Part shown: positions 38,215-46,478 of the stretch, piece by piece
Layout: the number at the start of each line of letters is the position of its first letter
Numbering within the stretch: the stretch's first letter is position 1
Assembly (NCBI RefSeq): GCF_900112575.1
Contig: NZ_FOMH01000007.1
Span: forward strand, 250,043 to 314,042
From: Flavobacterium phragmitis
GTDB taxonomy: Bacteria; Bacteroidota; Bacteroidia; Flavobacteriales; Flavobacteriaceae
DNA length: 64,000 nt
Direction of reading: 5' to 3'
The notes under the pieces: model-generated
What the model saw: only the letters and a program-made list of their open reading frames with translations
The model's database searches: none
Told to the model about the DNA's origin: nothing
Position numbers and translations under genes: made by a program

Positions 38215-38316
38215 CCACAAAGGCGCTAAGGCGCAAAGTTTTTTTATTTCAATAAATTTTGTACAATACCTTCGTAGTAAAAAACAAAAACTTTGTGCCT
38301 TAGTGTCTTCGTGGCA
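38215..38316. repeat. GGCGCTAAGGCGC / CTTTGTGCCTTAG inverted repeat before tyrS
   Basis: CCACAAAGGCGCTAAGGCGC begins at 38215 and CTTTGTGCCTTAGTGTCTTC lies at 38291-38310 in opposite sense, forming an imperfect long inverted repeat. It is the same family as at 4670-4762 and 5241-5404. It spans the shared leader of the epimerase and tyrS. Confidence 0.6.
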
Positions 38317-38373
38317 GACTTTTTTGTCATTGCGATTGACATTGATTACATTTGCGCAAATTATTTTAAAAAA

Positions 38374-39669
38374 ATGAAGAATCTAGTTGAAGAATTAAAA
38401 TGGCGCGGGTTATATCATGATAGTATGCCTGGAACGGAAGAACAATTACTAAAAGAAGCTACCTCTGCGTATATCGGTTTTGATCCAACGGCAGATTCAC
38501 TGCATATCGGAAGTATGGTTCAGATTATTTTATTGGTTCACTTAAAGAATTTTGGTCATAGACCGATTGCTTTAGTAGGTGGAGCAACTGGAATGATTGG
38601 AGATCCTTCTGGTAAATCTGATGAAAGAAACTTGCTTGATGAAGAAGCTTTAGCTAAAAACGTTGCCGGAATCAAAAGTGTCTTGTCTCGTTTCTTAGAT
38701 TTTAATTCAACCGAAGCAAATGCTCCAGTAATGGTAAATAACTACGATTGGATGAAAGAATTCTCTTTTATCGATTTTGCACGTGAAGTTGGAAAACGTA
38801 TCACTGTAAATTATATGATGGCTAAGGATTCTGTAAAAAAGAGATTTAGCGGAGAAGGAGAGGGAATGTCTTTTACGGAGTTTACGTATCAGTTAATTCA
38901 AGGTTACGATTTTTATCATTTATATAAAAACAACAATTGCGTACTGCAAATGGGAGGTTCTGATCAATGGGGCAATATTACCACAGGAACAGAATTAGTG
39001 CGCAGAATGGGAGGAGAGAATGCTAAAGCTTACGCTTTGACAACTCCTTTAATTACAAAAGCAGATGGTTCTAAATTCGGAAAATCTGAAGGAGGAAATG
39101 TTTGGTTGGATGCAGATAAAACTTCGGTATACAAGTTCTACCAATTTTGGGTAAATACAACAGATGCAGATGCTGAAAAATATATCAAAATCTTTACTTT
39201 CTTAGATAGAGATACAATCGATGCATTAATTGAAGAACACAAAACAGCGCCACATTTAAGAGTTTTACAAAAGAAACTGGCTGAAGAAATTACGGTTTTT
39301 GTTCACAATAGAGAAGAATTGGAAAAAGCAATTCAGGCATCCAATATCTTATTCGGAAATTCAACTGCCGAAGATTTGAAAAAACTGGATGAAGCTACTT
39401 TCTTAGAAGTTTTTGACGGAGTTCCACAGGCTGAAATCACAAAAGCAGATTTGGAAAACGGATTGGATATTATTACGGTGTTAAACGAAAAAACAGGTTT
39501 CTTTAAATCTAACGGAGAAGCGAGAAGAGCTTTAACAGCAAACTCTATTTCTGTAAATAGAGAAAAAATCAAAGAAGATTTTACTTTGACAACAAACGAT
39601 TTAATCAATAATCAGTTTGTGCTATTACAGAGCGGAAAGAAAAATTACTTTGTGATTAGAGTGAAATAA
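38374..39669 (+). CDS. tyrS: Tyrosine--tRNA ligase
   Basis: A 431-residue class I synthetase from the ATG at 38374; the 27 extra in-frame codons upstream begin in a repeat and have no counterpart in the family. HIGH-type LHIG is at residues 43-46 and KFGKS at 234-238. QGYDFYHLY and GSDQWGNI line the tyrosine pocket. An S4 RNA-binding domain forms the C-terminus ([20 protein letters not shown]). A short leader of 30 bases follows before the RelB gene. Confidence 0.97.
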   Translation: MKNLVEELKWRGLYHDSMPGTEEQLLKEATSAYIGFDPTADSLHIGSMVQIILLVHLKNFGHRPIALVGGATGMIGDPSGKSDERNLLDEEALAKNVAGIKSVLSRFLDFNSTEANAPVMVNNYDWMKEFSFIDFAREVGKRITVNYMMAKDSVKKRFSGEGEGMSFTEFTYQLIQGYDFYHLYKNNNCVLQMGGSDQWGNITTGTELVRRMGGENAKAYALTTPLITKADGSKFGKSEGGNVWLDADKTSVYKFYQFWVNTTDADAEKYIKIFTFLDRDTIDALIEEHKTAPHLRVLQKKLAEEITVFVHNREELEKAIQASNILFGNSTAEDLKKLDEATFLEVFDGVPQAEITKADLENGLDIITVLNEKTGFFKSNGEARRALTANSISVNREKIKEDFTLTTNDLINNQFVLLQSGKKNYFVIRVK

Positions 39670-39674
39670 TTCTC

Positions 39675-39699
39675 TAACTTTACTAAAATACTTTAGTAA
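39675..39699 (+). promoter_or_regulatory. Promoter and 20-base palindromic operator of the RelB/RelE module
   Basis: TTACTAAA (39680-39687) and TTTAGTAA (39692-39699) are exact inverted repeats around ATAC, ending one base before the antitoxin ATG. A TAACTTTA -7-like element (39675-39682) overlaps the left arm. This fits autorepression by the antitoxin/toxin complex. Confidence 0.65.
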
Positions 39700-39700
39700 T

Positions 39701-39907
39701 ATGAAAACACAATTTATTACAGATGAAGAGGGAAATAGAACAGCTGTTTTACTACCAATCAAACAATACAATAAGCTTTTGGAAAAATTGGAAGATTTGG
39801 AAGATGTGAAATTGTATGATGAAGCAAAAAGAAATGATGATGGTTTCAGGATATCAATAGATGAAGCTTTTAAAATCATTGAAGAAAAGCGTAAGGCAAA
39901 TAAATAA
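39701..39907 (+). CDS. Antitoxin of a type II toxin-antitoxin module
   Basis: A 68-residue protein, MKTQFITDEEGNRTAVLLPI at the N-terminus (a short strand-helix DNA-binding part), then an acidic and basic helical region that would wrap the toxin. It is small and charged with no catalytic motif, and overlaps the RelE-type toxin by one base (TAATG). It presumably binds the palindrome at 39680-39699. The exact antitoxin subfamily (RelB, Phd or StbD type) cannot be decided by eye. Confidence 0.85.
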   Translation: MKTQFITDEEGNRTAVLLPIKQYNKLLEKLEDLEDVKLYDEAKRNDDGFRISIDEAFKIIEEKRKANK

Positions 39908-40161
39908 TGACTTACAGAATTGAATTTCATAATAAGGTTTTGAAAGCTTTAATTAAGATTAACGAACCTTACTATTCAGCTATTAAAAAGCAGATTTATG
40001 ATTTAGCTGATAATCCACGGCCAGTTGGTTATAAAAAATTAAAAGGCAGGCCAGGATACAGAATTCGAGTTGGAAATTATAGGGTAATCTATGAAATATT
40101 TGATGATGTACTTTTAATTGATGTAATTGATTTAGGTCATAGAAAAGATATTTATGAATAA
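39907..40161 (+). CDS. RelE/ParE-family toxin
   Basis: An 84-residue protein with the RelE fold pattern: YRIEFHNKVLKALIKINEPY, KQIYDLADNPRPVGYKKLKG, and the C-terminal strands YRIRVGNYRVIYEI and VIDLGHRKDIYE. The conserved basic and Tyr residues of the mRNA-cleaving RelE type are present (Lys50s, Arg in GNYRVIYE, His77). It likely cleaves mRNA at the ribosome unless neutralised by the overlapping antitoxin. A terminator follows at 40208-40241. Confidence 0.92.
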   Translation: MTYRIEFHNKVLKALIKINEPYYSAIKKQIYDLADNPRPVGYKKLKGRPGYRIRVGNYRVIYEIFDDVLLIDVIDLGHRKDIYE

Positions 40162-40164
40162 CTA

Positions 40165-40241
40165 AAAATCATCAAATTGCAATCGCAAATAGCATAATTA
40201 TAAAACGTCCCAATAACTAGAAAAAGTTATTGGGATTTTTT
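40165..40241 (-). pseudogene. Decayed copy of the 3' end of the acyltransferase gene
   Basis: Bases 40165-40241 match 40670-40747, the 3' end of the LuxE-like gene, at about four of five positions with one single-base indel; by eye about 64 of 78 columns agree. Coding meaning is lost. The copy begins three bases after the toxin stop and supplies its terminator. It lies in the same orientation as the intact gene, on the other side of the 114-residue ORF. Confidence 0.65.
40208..40241 (+). terminator. Terminator of the toxin-antitoxin module
   Basis: TCCCAATAACT at 40208-40218 pairs perfectly with AGTTATTGGGA at 40225-40235, followed by six T residues. It lies inside the decayed copy at 40165-40241. 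Confidence 0.85.
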
Positions 40242-40315
40242 ATTTTAATTTATTGGTAATGAAAATATAAATCTTTTTTTATTAAGTTTATTCCCTATAA
40301 ACTAACCTAATAACT

Positions 40316-40660
40316 ATGATTGGAATTTTATTTGTTTACTGGATTTGGAAAGGATTTACCGGTTTAGCTCTTGAATATGATAAGAATAAATGGGGCTATT
40401 TTGGTATTGGAATAGCGTCGTATTATGGCGGTACACTCGTCTCGGGTTTTGCTGTTGGACTTTTGTCTGTTTTAATCGGCGGTGTCGATAATGTAAACGA
40501 CGATAGTTTTATTAACCCGGGATGGAATATATTTTTTGTGCTTTGCGGAGGTTTGGCCTGTTATGGTGTTTACAAGCTTTTGGAAAATAAAGGAGAAAAA
40601 GAAAAAGCACTATCCAAAAAAGAAGGAATAGACAGCATTGGAGTAATTGACGAAAATTAA
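40316..40660 (+). CDS. Hypothetical small membrane protein
   Basis: A 114-residue protein with hydrophobic segments at about 2-18, 28-55 and 68-88 and a charged Lys/Glu tail. No family is recognised. It sits between the toxin-antitoxin module and the acyltransferase, flanked by the direct repeat of the acyltransferase 3' end, so it may have arrived as an insertion. Its stop is five bases before the acyltransferase stop, and its transcript would end at the hairpin inside that gene. Confidence 0.6.
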   Translation: MIGILFVYWIWKGFTGLALEYDKNKWGYFGIGIASYYGGTLVSGFAVGLLSVLIGGVDNVNDDSFINPGWNIFFVLCGGLACYGVYKLLENKGEKEKALSKKEGIDSIGVIDEN

Positions 40661-40665
40661 CCTTT

Positions 40666-41661
40666 TTACAAAACCATCAAATTACAACCACGAATATCAG
40701 AATTATCAAAACGTCCCAATACCTCAAAAGAGTTGTTGGGATTTTTTTTGCCTAAATCCTGGGTTGCAATGAACGAACAGGAATTGATATTGGCTAAATC
40801 AATAACATTGATTCCGCCGGTTCTTCCATTATCCACATATGTAAGTGCATCTTCAGGATCACGAACCAAAATATTCATCCAGGATGGACATTCAAAAATT
40901 CCGTCACCTAAAGAATATGCTTGTGCTAAAAGTTCGGTCATGCCATATTCTGAGTGAATGGAAGAAACTCCAAAACCTTTACATAAAATTTCGTGTAATT
41001 CTTCGCGAATCATTTCTTTGCGTTTTCCTTTCATTCCTCCAGTTTCCATGATGATGGTATTTTGAAGACTGAATTGGTGTTTTTCAATTAAATCTAATAA
41101 AGCATAAGTAACACCAATTAAGATTACGTTTTGGCCTGCTTCATCCAATTCTGTTAACTTTTTAATTAAGTCATCGTGATTGTGCAGATAAAATCCGCTT
41201 TCAGGCTGATTCGAGAGTTTTATTAAATCTTCTACCATGTAAATTAACGAAGAGCCTTCACGCTCTAAATAAGACGGTAAAAGGGCTAAAACAACGTAAT
41301 CTTCGATATTGCCATAAAACTGCGAAAATCCTTTGCGGTAACTTTCCTCATATAGGGAAACATCGGTCACTAAATGTCTGCTAGTAATCATTCCGGTTGT
41401 ACCGCTGCTGGTAAAAGTTACTTGTGCAGGATCGTTATTCGAAACTACATCATGGCTTTTGAAAAATTGGATGGGTAGAAAAGGAATTTGTTGTAATGAT
41501 TTTACCTGTTGCGGATTCACTTTTAGAAAATCGCAAAAATCACGATACACTTTGTTGTTTTCGTGCTGAAAACGAAACACCTTTAGTGCTATTTTTTCAA
41601 ATTGTTTCTGACTCGAAATGGTAAATATATCGCTGGTTGTAATCAAAACTTTTTTTTGCAA
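40666..41661 (-). CDS. LuxE/PaaK-type acyl-protein synthetase-like acyltransferase
   Basis: A 331-residue protein of the LuxE family, which activates acyl groups with ATP. Visible motifs: FTSSGTTGMITSRH (nucleotide loop), HSEYGMTELLAQAYS, and the C-terminal EVLGRFDNSDIRGCNLM. In Bacteroidota these genes are common and not part of bioluminescence; the likely role is acyl activation for a surface or lipid product, but the substrate is not known. The ATG at 41661 gives the full family length. It is monocistronic. Confidence 0.85.
   Translation of the reverse strand: MQKKVLITTSDIFTISSQKQFEKIALKVFRFQHENNKVYRDFCDFLKVNPQQVKSLQQIPFLPIQFFKSHDVVSNNDPAQVTFTSSGTTGMITSRHLVTDVSLYEESYRKGFSQFYGNIEDYVVLALLPSYLEREGSSLIYMVEDLIKLSNQPESGFYLHNHDDLIKKLTELDEAGQNVILIGVTYALLDLIEKHQFSLQNTIIMETGGMKGKRKEMIREELHEILCKGFGVSSIHSEYGMTELLAQAYSLGDGIFECPSWMNILVRDPEDALTYVDNGRTGGINVIDLANINSCSFIATQDLGKKNPNNSFEVLGRFDNSDIRGCNLMVL
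40714..40749 (+). terminator. Plus-strand terminator inside the acyltransferase 3' coding end
   Basis: TCCCAATACCT at 40714-40724 pairs with AGTTGTTGGGA at 40731-40741 (one wobble, one mismatch), followed by eight T residues. Read on the plus strand it would end the 114-residue gene's transcript. On the minus strand it encodes residues near the acyltransferase C-terminus. Confidence 0.6.
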
Positions 41662-41690
41662 AGATATTATATTTAGTGTTCAGTCACAGT

Positions 41691-41745
41691 TTTCGGTCGC
41701 AGTTTTCGACAAAGTATCTAAACTGAAAACCGTGACTGAGAGTGT
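41691..41745. repeat. CAGTCACAGTTTTCGG inverted repeat
   Basis: CAGTCACAGTTTTCGGT at about 41691 and ACTGAAAACCGTGACTG at about 41722 are near-perfect reverse complements. Similar CAGTTTTCAGT strings occur at 17340-17370 and 63765-63790. It appears to be another small dispersed palindrome. Confidence 0.55.
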
Positions 41746-41750
41746 AAACT

Positions 41751-41774
41751 AAAAAAAGCTCCAAAGGAGCTTTT
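41751..41774 (-). terminator. Terminator overlapping the stop of the T9SS-sorted protein
   Basis: AAAAGCTCC at 41754-41762 pairs with GGAGCTTTT at 41766-41774. On the minus strand it is followed by T residues. The right arm overlaps the stop codon of the gene. Confidence 0.7.
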
Positions 41775-42111
41775 ATCGTATAATGAGTTTTCGTGTTGTT
41801 GATGCGTTTTGTTCGCTTATTTTTATAATGTAAACACCTGGAGGTAAATCTGAAACGTTTAACTCTTTTGTTACTAAATGAGCCTGAAGTACTTTTTTGC
41901 CCAAAATATCGAACACAATAACTTCCTTTTCTAAATCGTTCTTAGAAGATATGTACACTTTTCCGTTTGTAACGGGATTAGGATACAAGCTGAGACCCTC
42001 AATAGAAGTAGATTCCTGAGGTTTTGGTAATTGCTTGCCGTCTTGCGCTGAAACGCTTACAGTAAAGAAAAATGCCAATAAGAAAGTAATATAAAAGTAG
42101 TTTTTTGCCAT
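41773..42111 (-). CDS. Short T9SS type A sorting-domain protein without a passenger
   Basis: A 112-residue protein from the ATG at 42111 (codons upstream to 42141 add only a polar stretch before the signal peptide). A signal peptide ending VSVSAQ is followed by a short linker and then directly by the C-terminal type IX secretion sorting domain: SLYPNPVTNGKVYIS, EVIVFDILGKKVLQ, ELNVSDLPPGVYIIKIS, KLIIR. The CTD normally directs a large cargo across the outer membrane; here almost nothing lies between signal and CTD. Either a tiny secreted peptide or a CTD carrier is possible. Confidence 0.88.
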   Translation of the reverse strand: MAKNYFYITFLLAFFFTVSVSAQDGKQLPKPQESTSIEGLSLYPNPVTNGKVYISSKNDLEKEVIVFDILGKKVLQAHLVTKELNVSDLPPGVYIIKISEQNASTTRKLIIR

Positions 42112-42163
42112 CGCATGTATTTGGATATCGTAAATATACAAAAAAAATTACAAAAAGTACGCC

Positions 42164-42195
42164 AAAAAAAAACATCCTAAATATTTAGGATGTTT
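42164..42195 (-). terminator. Terminator of the beta-helix lipoprotein gene
   Basis: AACATCCTAAAT at 42171-42182 pairs perfectly with ATTTAGGATGTT; on the minus strand a T-run follows (A-run 42164-42170). It lies 24 bases beyond the gene's stop. Confidence 0.85.
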
Positions 42196-42218
42196 TTAAC
42201 ATTATGTTTTCGAAGTTA

Positions 42219-43400
42219 TTAGAAACCTACTGTCCATCCAGCAGCCCAAGTTGGTTGAGCAACACCAGAACCAGCACCAGTTGCAGTAGCAGATTCTACT
42301 GATATAGCAGCTACGTCAGCAGCAGTTCCGTCTGTTTTCTTTCCTTTAGTTTTTGTAGGTACATCAGCAATATAAAGTACGTTTGTAACTTTTAAAGCTG
42401 TTGGAACAAAAGCGATAGTTTCATCGTTTTCAACATCGATACCAGTTTTCCATCCGCTTAATACAACGTTAGAAACTTGACCTTTAGTTCCTCTTCTGAA
42501 TTTGATACCTTGGTTTTCAGTATATACAGTTGCATCTGCAGCGCTTCCAGGTCCAATAAGAGTCATATTAGTGATTGTTGGGTTAGCGATTGGAGTATTA
42601 GCGTATCCTAATTCGAAGTTATCAGCTTCAATTCCTCTGTTTCCTTTTCCGAAAGCTAATTTACCATACCAGTTAGTGTTAGTTCCAGACCATCCTTCAG
42701 TCCAGTCAAATTGATCATCTTCGTTACCGATAGCAACTAAGTTAGAAGTATTTACAGTTCCACCGAAAAATTCGAATCCGTCATCAGAACCGTGGAAAGC
42801 TTGTACGTTTTCAACAACTGTACCTGAACCAACTCCGAAGAAAGAAAGTGCGTTGAATTCTTTTTCAGTGTTGAAAGCAGCTCCAGCGTACTCGATTCTT
42901 AAGAATCTAATTACTCCAGAGTTATCATTAGCTACAGTTCCGCCGTAAGTTAAGTCAGCAACTTCTGATTGAGCAGTTCCTGTTCCTCCAGTTGTACGGT
43001 TAATTGGAGCTTTTCCACAGATTACTAATCCACCCCAGTCTCCAGGAGCTTTAGTAGCTAAACCAGATGTCATAATAACTGGTTTTGCAGCTGTACCATT
43101 TACGTTGATTTTACCTCCTTGTGCGATTGCAATATAAGCAGATGTTCCTCCAACTCCTTGAATTACTGTCCCAGCAGGAATAGTAAGAGTAGCGCCAGAG
43201 TTAACTTGAATTTTTCCTGTTAGTTTGTAAGTTGTTCCTGCATCAAGAACTACTTCTCCGTCAGTAATTGTTCCTTTAAAATCATTTGCGTTAACCACAA
43301 ATGAAGACGATGGTTTGTTGTTGTCGTCACTAGAGCAGCTTGTCATTAAACCTGCAGATAAAGTAACAATTCCAATTAATTTTACAATTGAGTTTTTCAT
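42219..43400 (-). CDS. Exported beta-helix lipoprotein, probable phosphate-regulon member
   Basis: A 393-residue protein from the ATG at 43400 (13 earlier codons are polar and precede the signal). Lipobox LMTSC gives an acylated Cys near residue 21, followed by SSDDNN. The body is a Gly/Thr/Asn-rich right-handed beta-helix pattern (AGTTYKLTGKIQVNSGATLT, GTVVENVQAFHGSDDGFEFF). No enzymatic residues are recognised. It lies downstream of a TonB-dependent receptor on the same strand and shares its PhoB-type upstream element. A surface binding or enzymatic role in phosphorus acquisition is inference. Confidence 0.8.
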   Translation of the reverse strand: MKNSIVKLIGIVTLSAGLMTSCSSDDNNKPSSSFVVNANDFKGTITDGEVVLDAGTTYKLTGKIQVNSGATLTIPAGTVIQGVGGTSAYIAIAQGGKINVNGTAAKPVIMTSGLATKAPGDWGGLVICGKAPINRTTGGTGTAQSEVADLTYGGTVANDNSGVIRFLRIEYAGAAFNTEKEFNALSFFGVGSGTVVENVQAFHGSDDGFEFFGGTVNTSNLVAIGNEDDQFDWTEGWSGTNTNWYGKLAFGKGNRGIEADNFELGYANTPIANPTITNMTLIGPGSAADATVYTENQGIKFRRGTKGQVSNVVLSGWKTGIDVENDETIAFVPTALKVTNVLYIADVPTKTKGKKTDGTAADVAAISVESATATGAGSGVAQPTWAAGWTVGF

Positions 43401-43436
43401 AATTGTGTTGTAATTTTTGTGTTTAATTTCTTGAGG

Positions 43437-43486
43437 CAAAGATGGAGCAGAAATCTTTTTTGGATGTTAAGAAACCATGATTGTTA
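43437..43486 (-). promoter_or_regulatory. Candidate PhoB-type box and -7 element of the lipoprotein gene
   Basis: On the minus strand CATCTTTG (plus 43437-43444) is the -7 element. TAACAT (43464-43469) starts 25 bases upstream of it, and TAACAA (43481-43486) lies 17 bases farther, out of the 11-base phase. The context TTTCTTAACAT...TGCTCCATCTTTGC is shared with the porin promoter. Confidence 0.55.
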
Positions 43487-43587
43487 GTTTAACAAAAGCT
43501 ATATTTAATATTAAGTGAATGTTAGGTTTGTAAATTGAAAATAAACTGTTTTTGCAATCTCAGAGTACATGAGGTTTGACAGTATAT

Positions 43588-43622
43588 AAAAAAAGAGACT
43601 GGTTGTTAAACCAGCCTCTTTT
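43588..43622 (-). terminator. Terminator of the TonB-dependent receptor gene
   Basis: AAAAGAGACTGGTT at 43591-43604 pairs with AACCAGCCTCTTTT at 43609-43622 with one mismatch. On the minus strand T residues follow. The receptor stop is at 43648. Confidence 0.75.
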
Positions 43623-43647
43623 CTATTTTTTGTTTGTCTCGTCCTGA

Positions 43648-46404
43648 TTAGAACGTATAGTTAAGTTTGAAGCTTAATCCTAATCCTTTTTTGTATGATA
43701 AAACATTTACATCACCAGAAGCATTTTCTTGAACTCTGTTGATTTTTGGATCAAGAATATTTTTTACAACAAAATCTAATCCTAAGTTTTTATTCAATTT
43801 AGATTTAGCGATAAAATCTAATGAACCAAAAGCTTTGTCTACTAAATCACCTCTTCCGTTTGTACCAATAGCATTAATACGATCTGAGAAATAAGTATAA
43901 GCAACGGTTGTGTTTAAACTTCTGTCGTTATCCCATTCCGCTAAGTAAGAAAGGTCAGCATTCAATAATAAATCAGATGCTCCTGTAAATTGACTTTTAG
44001 TATTTGTAAATACAACTTGGTAATCTGTTTCTTTGTCTACTTTATCAGCATTTAATTCCTGACTTGTGTGTAAGTAAGAAGCATTAATACCAGCAGATAA
44101 TTTTTTAGTGTTTACATCGTCAAAATTGAAAAGTGTTTTACGATACTCTACCTCAGCTCCTGCTACATATCCATAATCTCCAGTATTAATATATGAAATA
44201 TCATTAGAAGAAGATGCGATTGTAACTTCGTTCATTGGATTTAAAATGTATTTTCCAAACGCTGTAAACGAAATTAACTCGTCGCTGGTAGGGAACATTT
44301 CCCATTTAAGGTCTAAGTTGTAATCGTCTGATTCGTATAAGTATGGGTTACCAACTTTTACTTGTAATACTTCTTCGTAAACGAACAATGCTCTTTCTTT
44401 AAATTGAGGCAATGTATATGTTTTGCTGAAACCTAAACGTAAATTTTGTTTTTCGTTCAATTCGTATTTCATTGTTAAACTTGGTAGGAAAGCAAATTTA
44501 TCTAATTTATCGCTTCCAACATCTCCTAACTGTGTATTCCAATCTACGTCTTGTCTAATAGATTCTGCGCGTAAACCAAGTACAGCAGTTAATTTTGGAT
44601 TGAATTTATATTCGGTATTTAAATAACCTCCAAAGATTGTTTGTTTACCATCATAAGTTTGTGGATCTAAGGCATTTGGTACTTGAGAGTTTCCTCTGAA
44701 AGTAGAAATGTTGAAATATCCATTATTTAAATTTGTTTCGTTGTAAAACAAATCTAAATTATTTGGGTCAACAATTGTATTTGTATAGCCTGGTTGAGAT
44801 AAGAAGTTAAATTGAGAAGCTTCAAAGTTTCTATTTTTAATTCTTCCGCTAGCTCCTAATGTGAATTTCCCTTTGTATTCATCATCAGAATTTTTATTGA
44901 ATTTGTAATCAACAGAAAGATTACCTGCTAATTCGTCTTCTTTTAATTTTTGGAAATATCTATGGTTATCCGGTCTAGAGATAGAAGATAAAACATAGCC
45001 TGTTGGCTCATTTCTAAAAGTATTTTGAGCTCTGTCTGGCATCGAACCATCGATAATGTTGTAAGATGCTCCCCAGTTTAATTTAGAACGATCACTTAAT
45101 TTATGGTCTCCAAGTAATTGATTAATCCAAAGACTGTTTTTCTCGTAGTTAAAACGACGAATTAAACCATTACCATTGTTAGCAAGATCGACAATGTATC
45201 CTGCATATTCTTCTTTAGATTGAGATGAAGTATTAATGTAAACAGTGTTAAAACTTACTTTATTGTCTGAGTTGATTTTGTATCCAACATTCAATAAACC
45301 TGTCGAGTTTGTTTGGTAACCCATGTCAGTGTAAGAATAAAAATCTTTGTTGGCAACTCCTGCTCCGTTTACTCCTCCTTTTGCTGTAGCATTACGAATT
45401 GAGTTGTATTCATTACTGAAATTTGCAGTAGCAAAGAAACTTAATTTCCCGTTATCCCCTACATTGAAAGATTTTCCACCAGATAAACCTATTGAACCTG
45501 CAATTGGATTTTTGCCATCCATTTGTAAAGTGTTGTAGTTGTATTGAGTCAGAGGACTATTTGGGATAGAAGGATTATCAAAACCAAAACTGCTGATTCC
45601 TCTTTGTAATTTAAAATCATTTTCAGCCAATGCATTTGTGTTTACATTTGAGCCTAGTTCAATTTTAAAATATCCATTTCCTTTGTAGTCTTTTGAGATG
45701 ATGTCTACGTTTCCTCCAGCAAAATCACCATATAATTTACTGCTATAAACTTTATCGATAGAAACATATTCCAAAATATCTGTAGAGAAAATTTCTAAAT
45801 TGATGTTTTTCTTTTCAGGATCGTTTGAAGGAATTGGTAATCCGTTCATGGTTGTTGAATTGTAACGGTCTCCTAAACCTCTCACAAAAATGTTTCCAGA
45901 ACCTTCTTGTTTTGTAATACCAGTAGTTTTAGAAACTGCCGCGGCAACATCACTTACTCCTTTTCTAGAAAGTTCCTGCGCACCAATAGATTGTTTGATG
46001 TCTACGGCATTTTTTTGTTCTAGAAGTAAAGCAGTCTCTTTTTGTTTGCTTCCAGTTGAAGCTTGAACCACGACATCTTTTAGAGTATAACTTCCTGAAG
46101 AAAGAGCTTGATTTATCACTACAGTTTCGCTTCCTTTAACAGCAACTGGAGTTTCTACAGATTCGTATCCTAAAAAACTAAATACAAGAGTATAATTTCC
46201 TGGATTTACGCTCAAAGAATATTTTCCGTCAACGTCGGTATTTACGCTAATATTTGTACCTTTAATTAAAACATTAGCAAATGGTAACGGATCATTGTTC
46301 ATGTCCTTGTCGGTTAGAACTCCAGAAATCGTACCTTTGTTTTGCGCAAATGAAATCGCGCAGATAAATAATGCAATAAATAGAAATCTTAAATTGAATT
46401 TCAT
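43648..46404 (-). CDS. TonB-dependent receptor with carboxypeptidase-regulatory-like domain
   Basis: A 918-residue outer-membrane transporter: signal peptide (FICAISFAQ), a CarboxypepD_reg-like domain at about 22-105, a plug domain (about 115-230, with SKTTGITKQEGSGNIFVRGL), and a 22-strand beta-barrel ending in KLNYTF. No SusD partner lies next to it, so it is not a classic SusCD pair. It stands upstream of a beta-helix lipoprotein and divergent from phoB, and carries PhoB-type repeats before its start. Import of phosphate, phosphorylated organic compounds or a metal is possible; the ligand is not shown. Confidence 0.88.
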   Translation of the reverse strand: MKFNLRFLFIALFICAISFAQNKGTISGVLTDKDMNNDPLPFANVLIKGTNISVNTDVDGKYSLSVNPGNYTLVFSFLGYESVETPVAVKGSETVVINQALSSGSYTLKDVVVQASTGSKQKETALLLEQKNAVDIKQSIGAQELSRKGVSDVAAAVSKTTGITKQEGSGNIFVRGLGDRYNSTTMNGLPIPSNDPEKKNINLEIFSTDILEYVSIDKVYSSKLYGDFAGGNVDIISKDYKGNGYFKIELGSNVNTNALAENDFKLQRGISSFGFDNPSIPNSPLTQYNYNTLQMDGKNPIAGSIGLSGGKSFNVGDNGKLSFFATANFSNEYNSIRNATAKGGVNGAGVANKDFYSYTDMGYQTNSTGLLNVGYKINSDNKVSFNTVYINTSSQSKEEYAGYIVDLANNGNGLIRRFNYEKNSLWINQLLGDHKLSDRSKLNWGASYNIIDGSMPDRAQNTFRNEPTGYVLSSISRPDNHRYFQKLKEDELAGNLSVDYKFNKNSDDEYKGKFTLGASGRIKNRNFEASQFNFLSQPGYTNTIVDPNNLDLFYNETNLNNGYFNISTFRGNSQVPNALDPQTYDGKQTIFGGYLNTEYKFNPKLTAVLGLRAESIRQDVDWNTQLGDVGSDKLDKFAFLPSLTMKYELNEKQNLRLGFSKTYTLPQFKERALFVYEEVLQVKVGNPYLYESDDYNLDLKWEMFPTSDELISFTAFGKYILNPMNEVTIASSSNDISYINTGDYGYVAGAEVEYRKTLFNFDDVNTKKLSAGINASYLHTSQELNADKVDKETDYQVVFTNTKSQFTGASDLLLNADLSYLAEWDNDRSLNTTVAYTYFSDRINAIGTNGRGDLVDKAFGSLDFIAKSKLNKNLGLDFVVKNILDPKINRVQENASGDVNVLSYKKGLGLSFKLNYTF

Positions 46405-46434
46405 TGTTCAGTGTTGTGTTAATTTATTTTGGTG

Positions 46435-46478
46435 CAAAGAAATAACCGCACCGTGAAGTCGATGTTACCAACTTGTTA
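46435..46478 (-). promoter_or_regulatory. Candidate PhoB-type box and -7 element of the TonB receptor
   Basis: On the minus strand TTTCTTTG (plus 46435-46442) serves as the -7 element. TAACAT (46462-46467) starts 25 bases upstream of it and TAACAA (46473-46478) a further 11 bases up. The spacing equals that of the lipoprotein promoter. Confidence 0.55.

Noticed and set aside
38293..38373. Extension of tyrS into the repeat upstream
   Set aside because: The added residues derive from the CTTTGTGCCTTAG repeat and no family member has them; MKNLVEEL at 38374 is the natural start.
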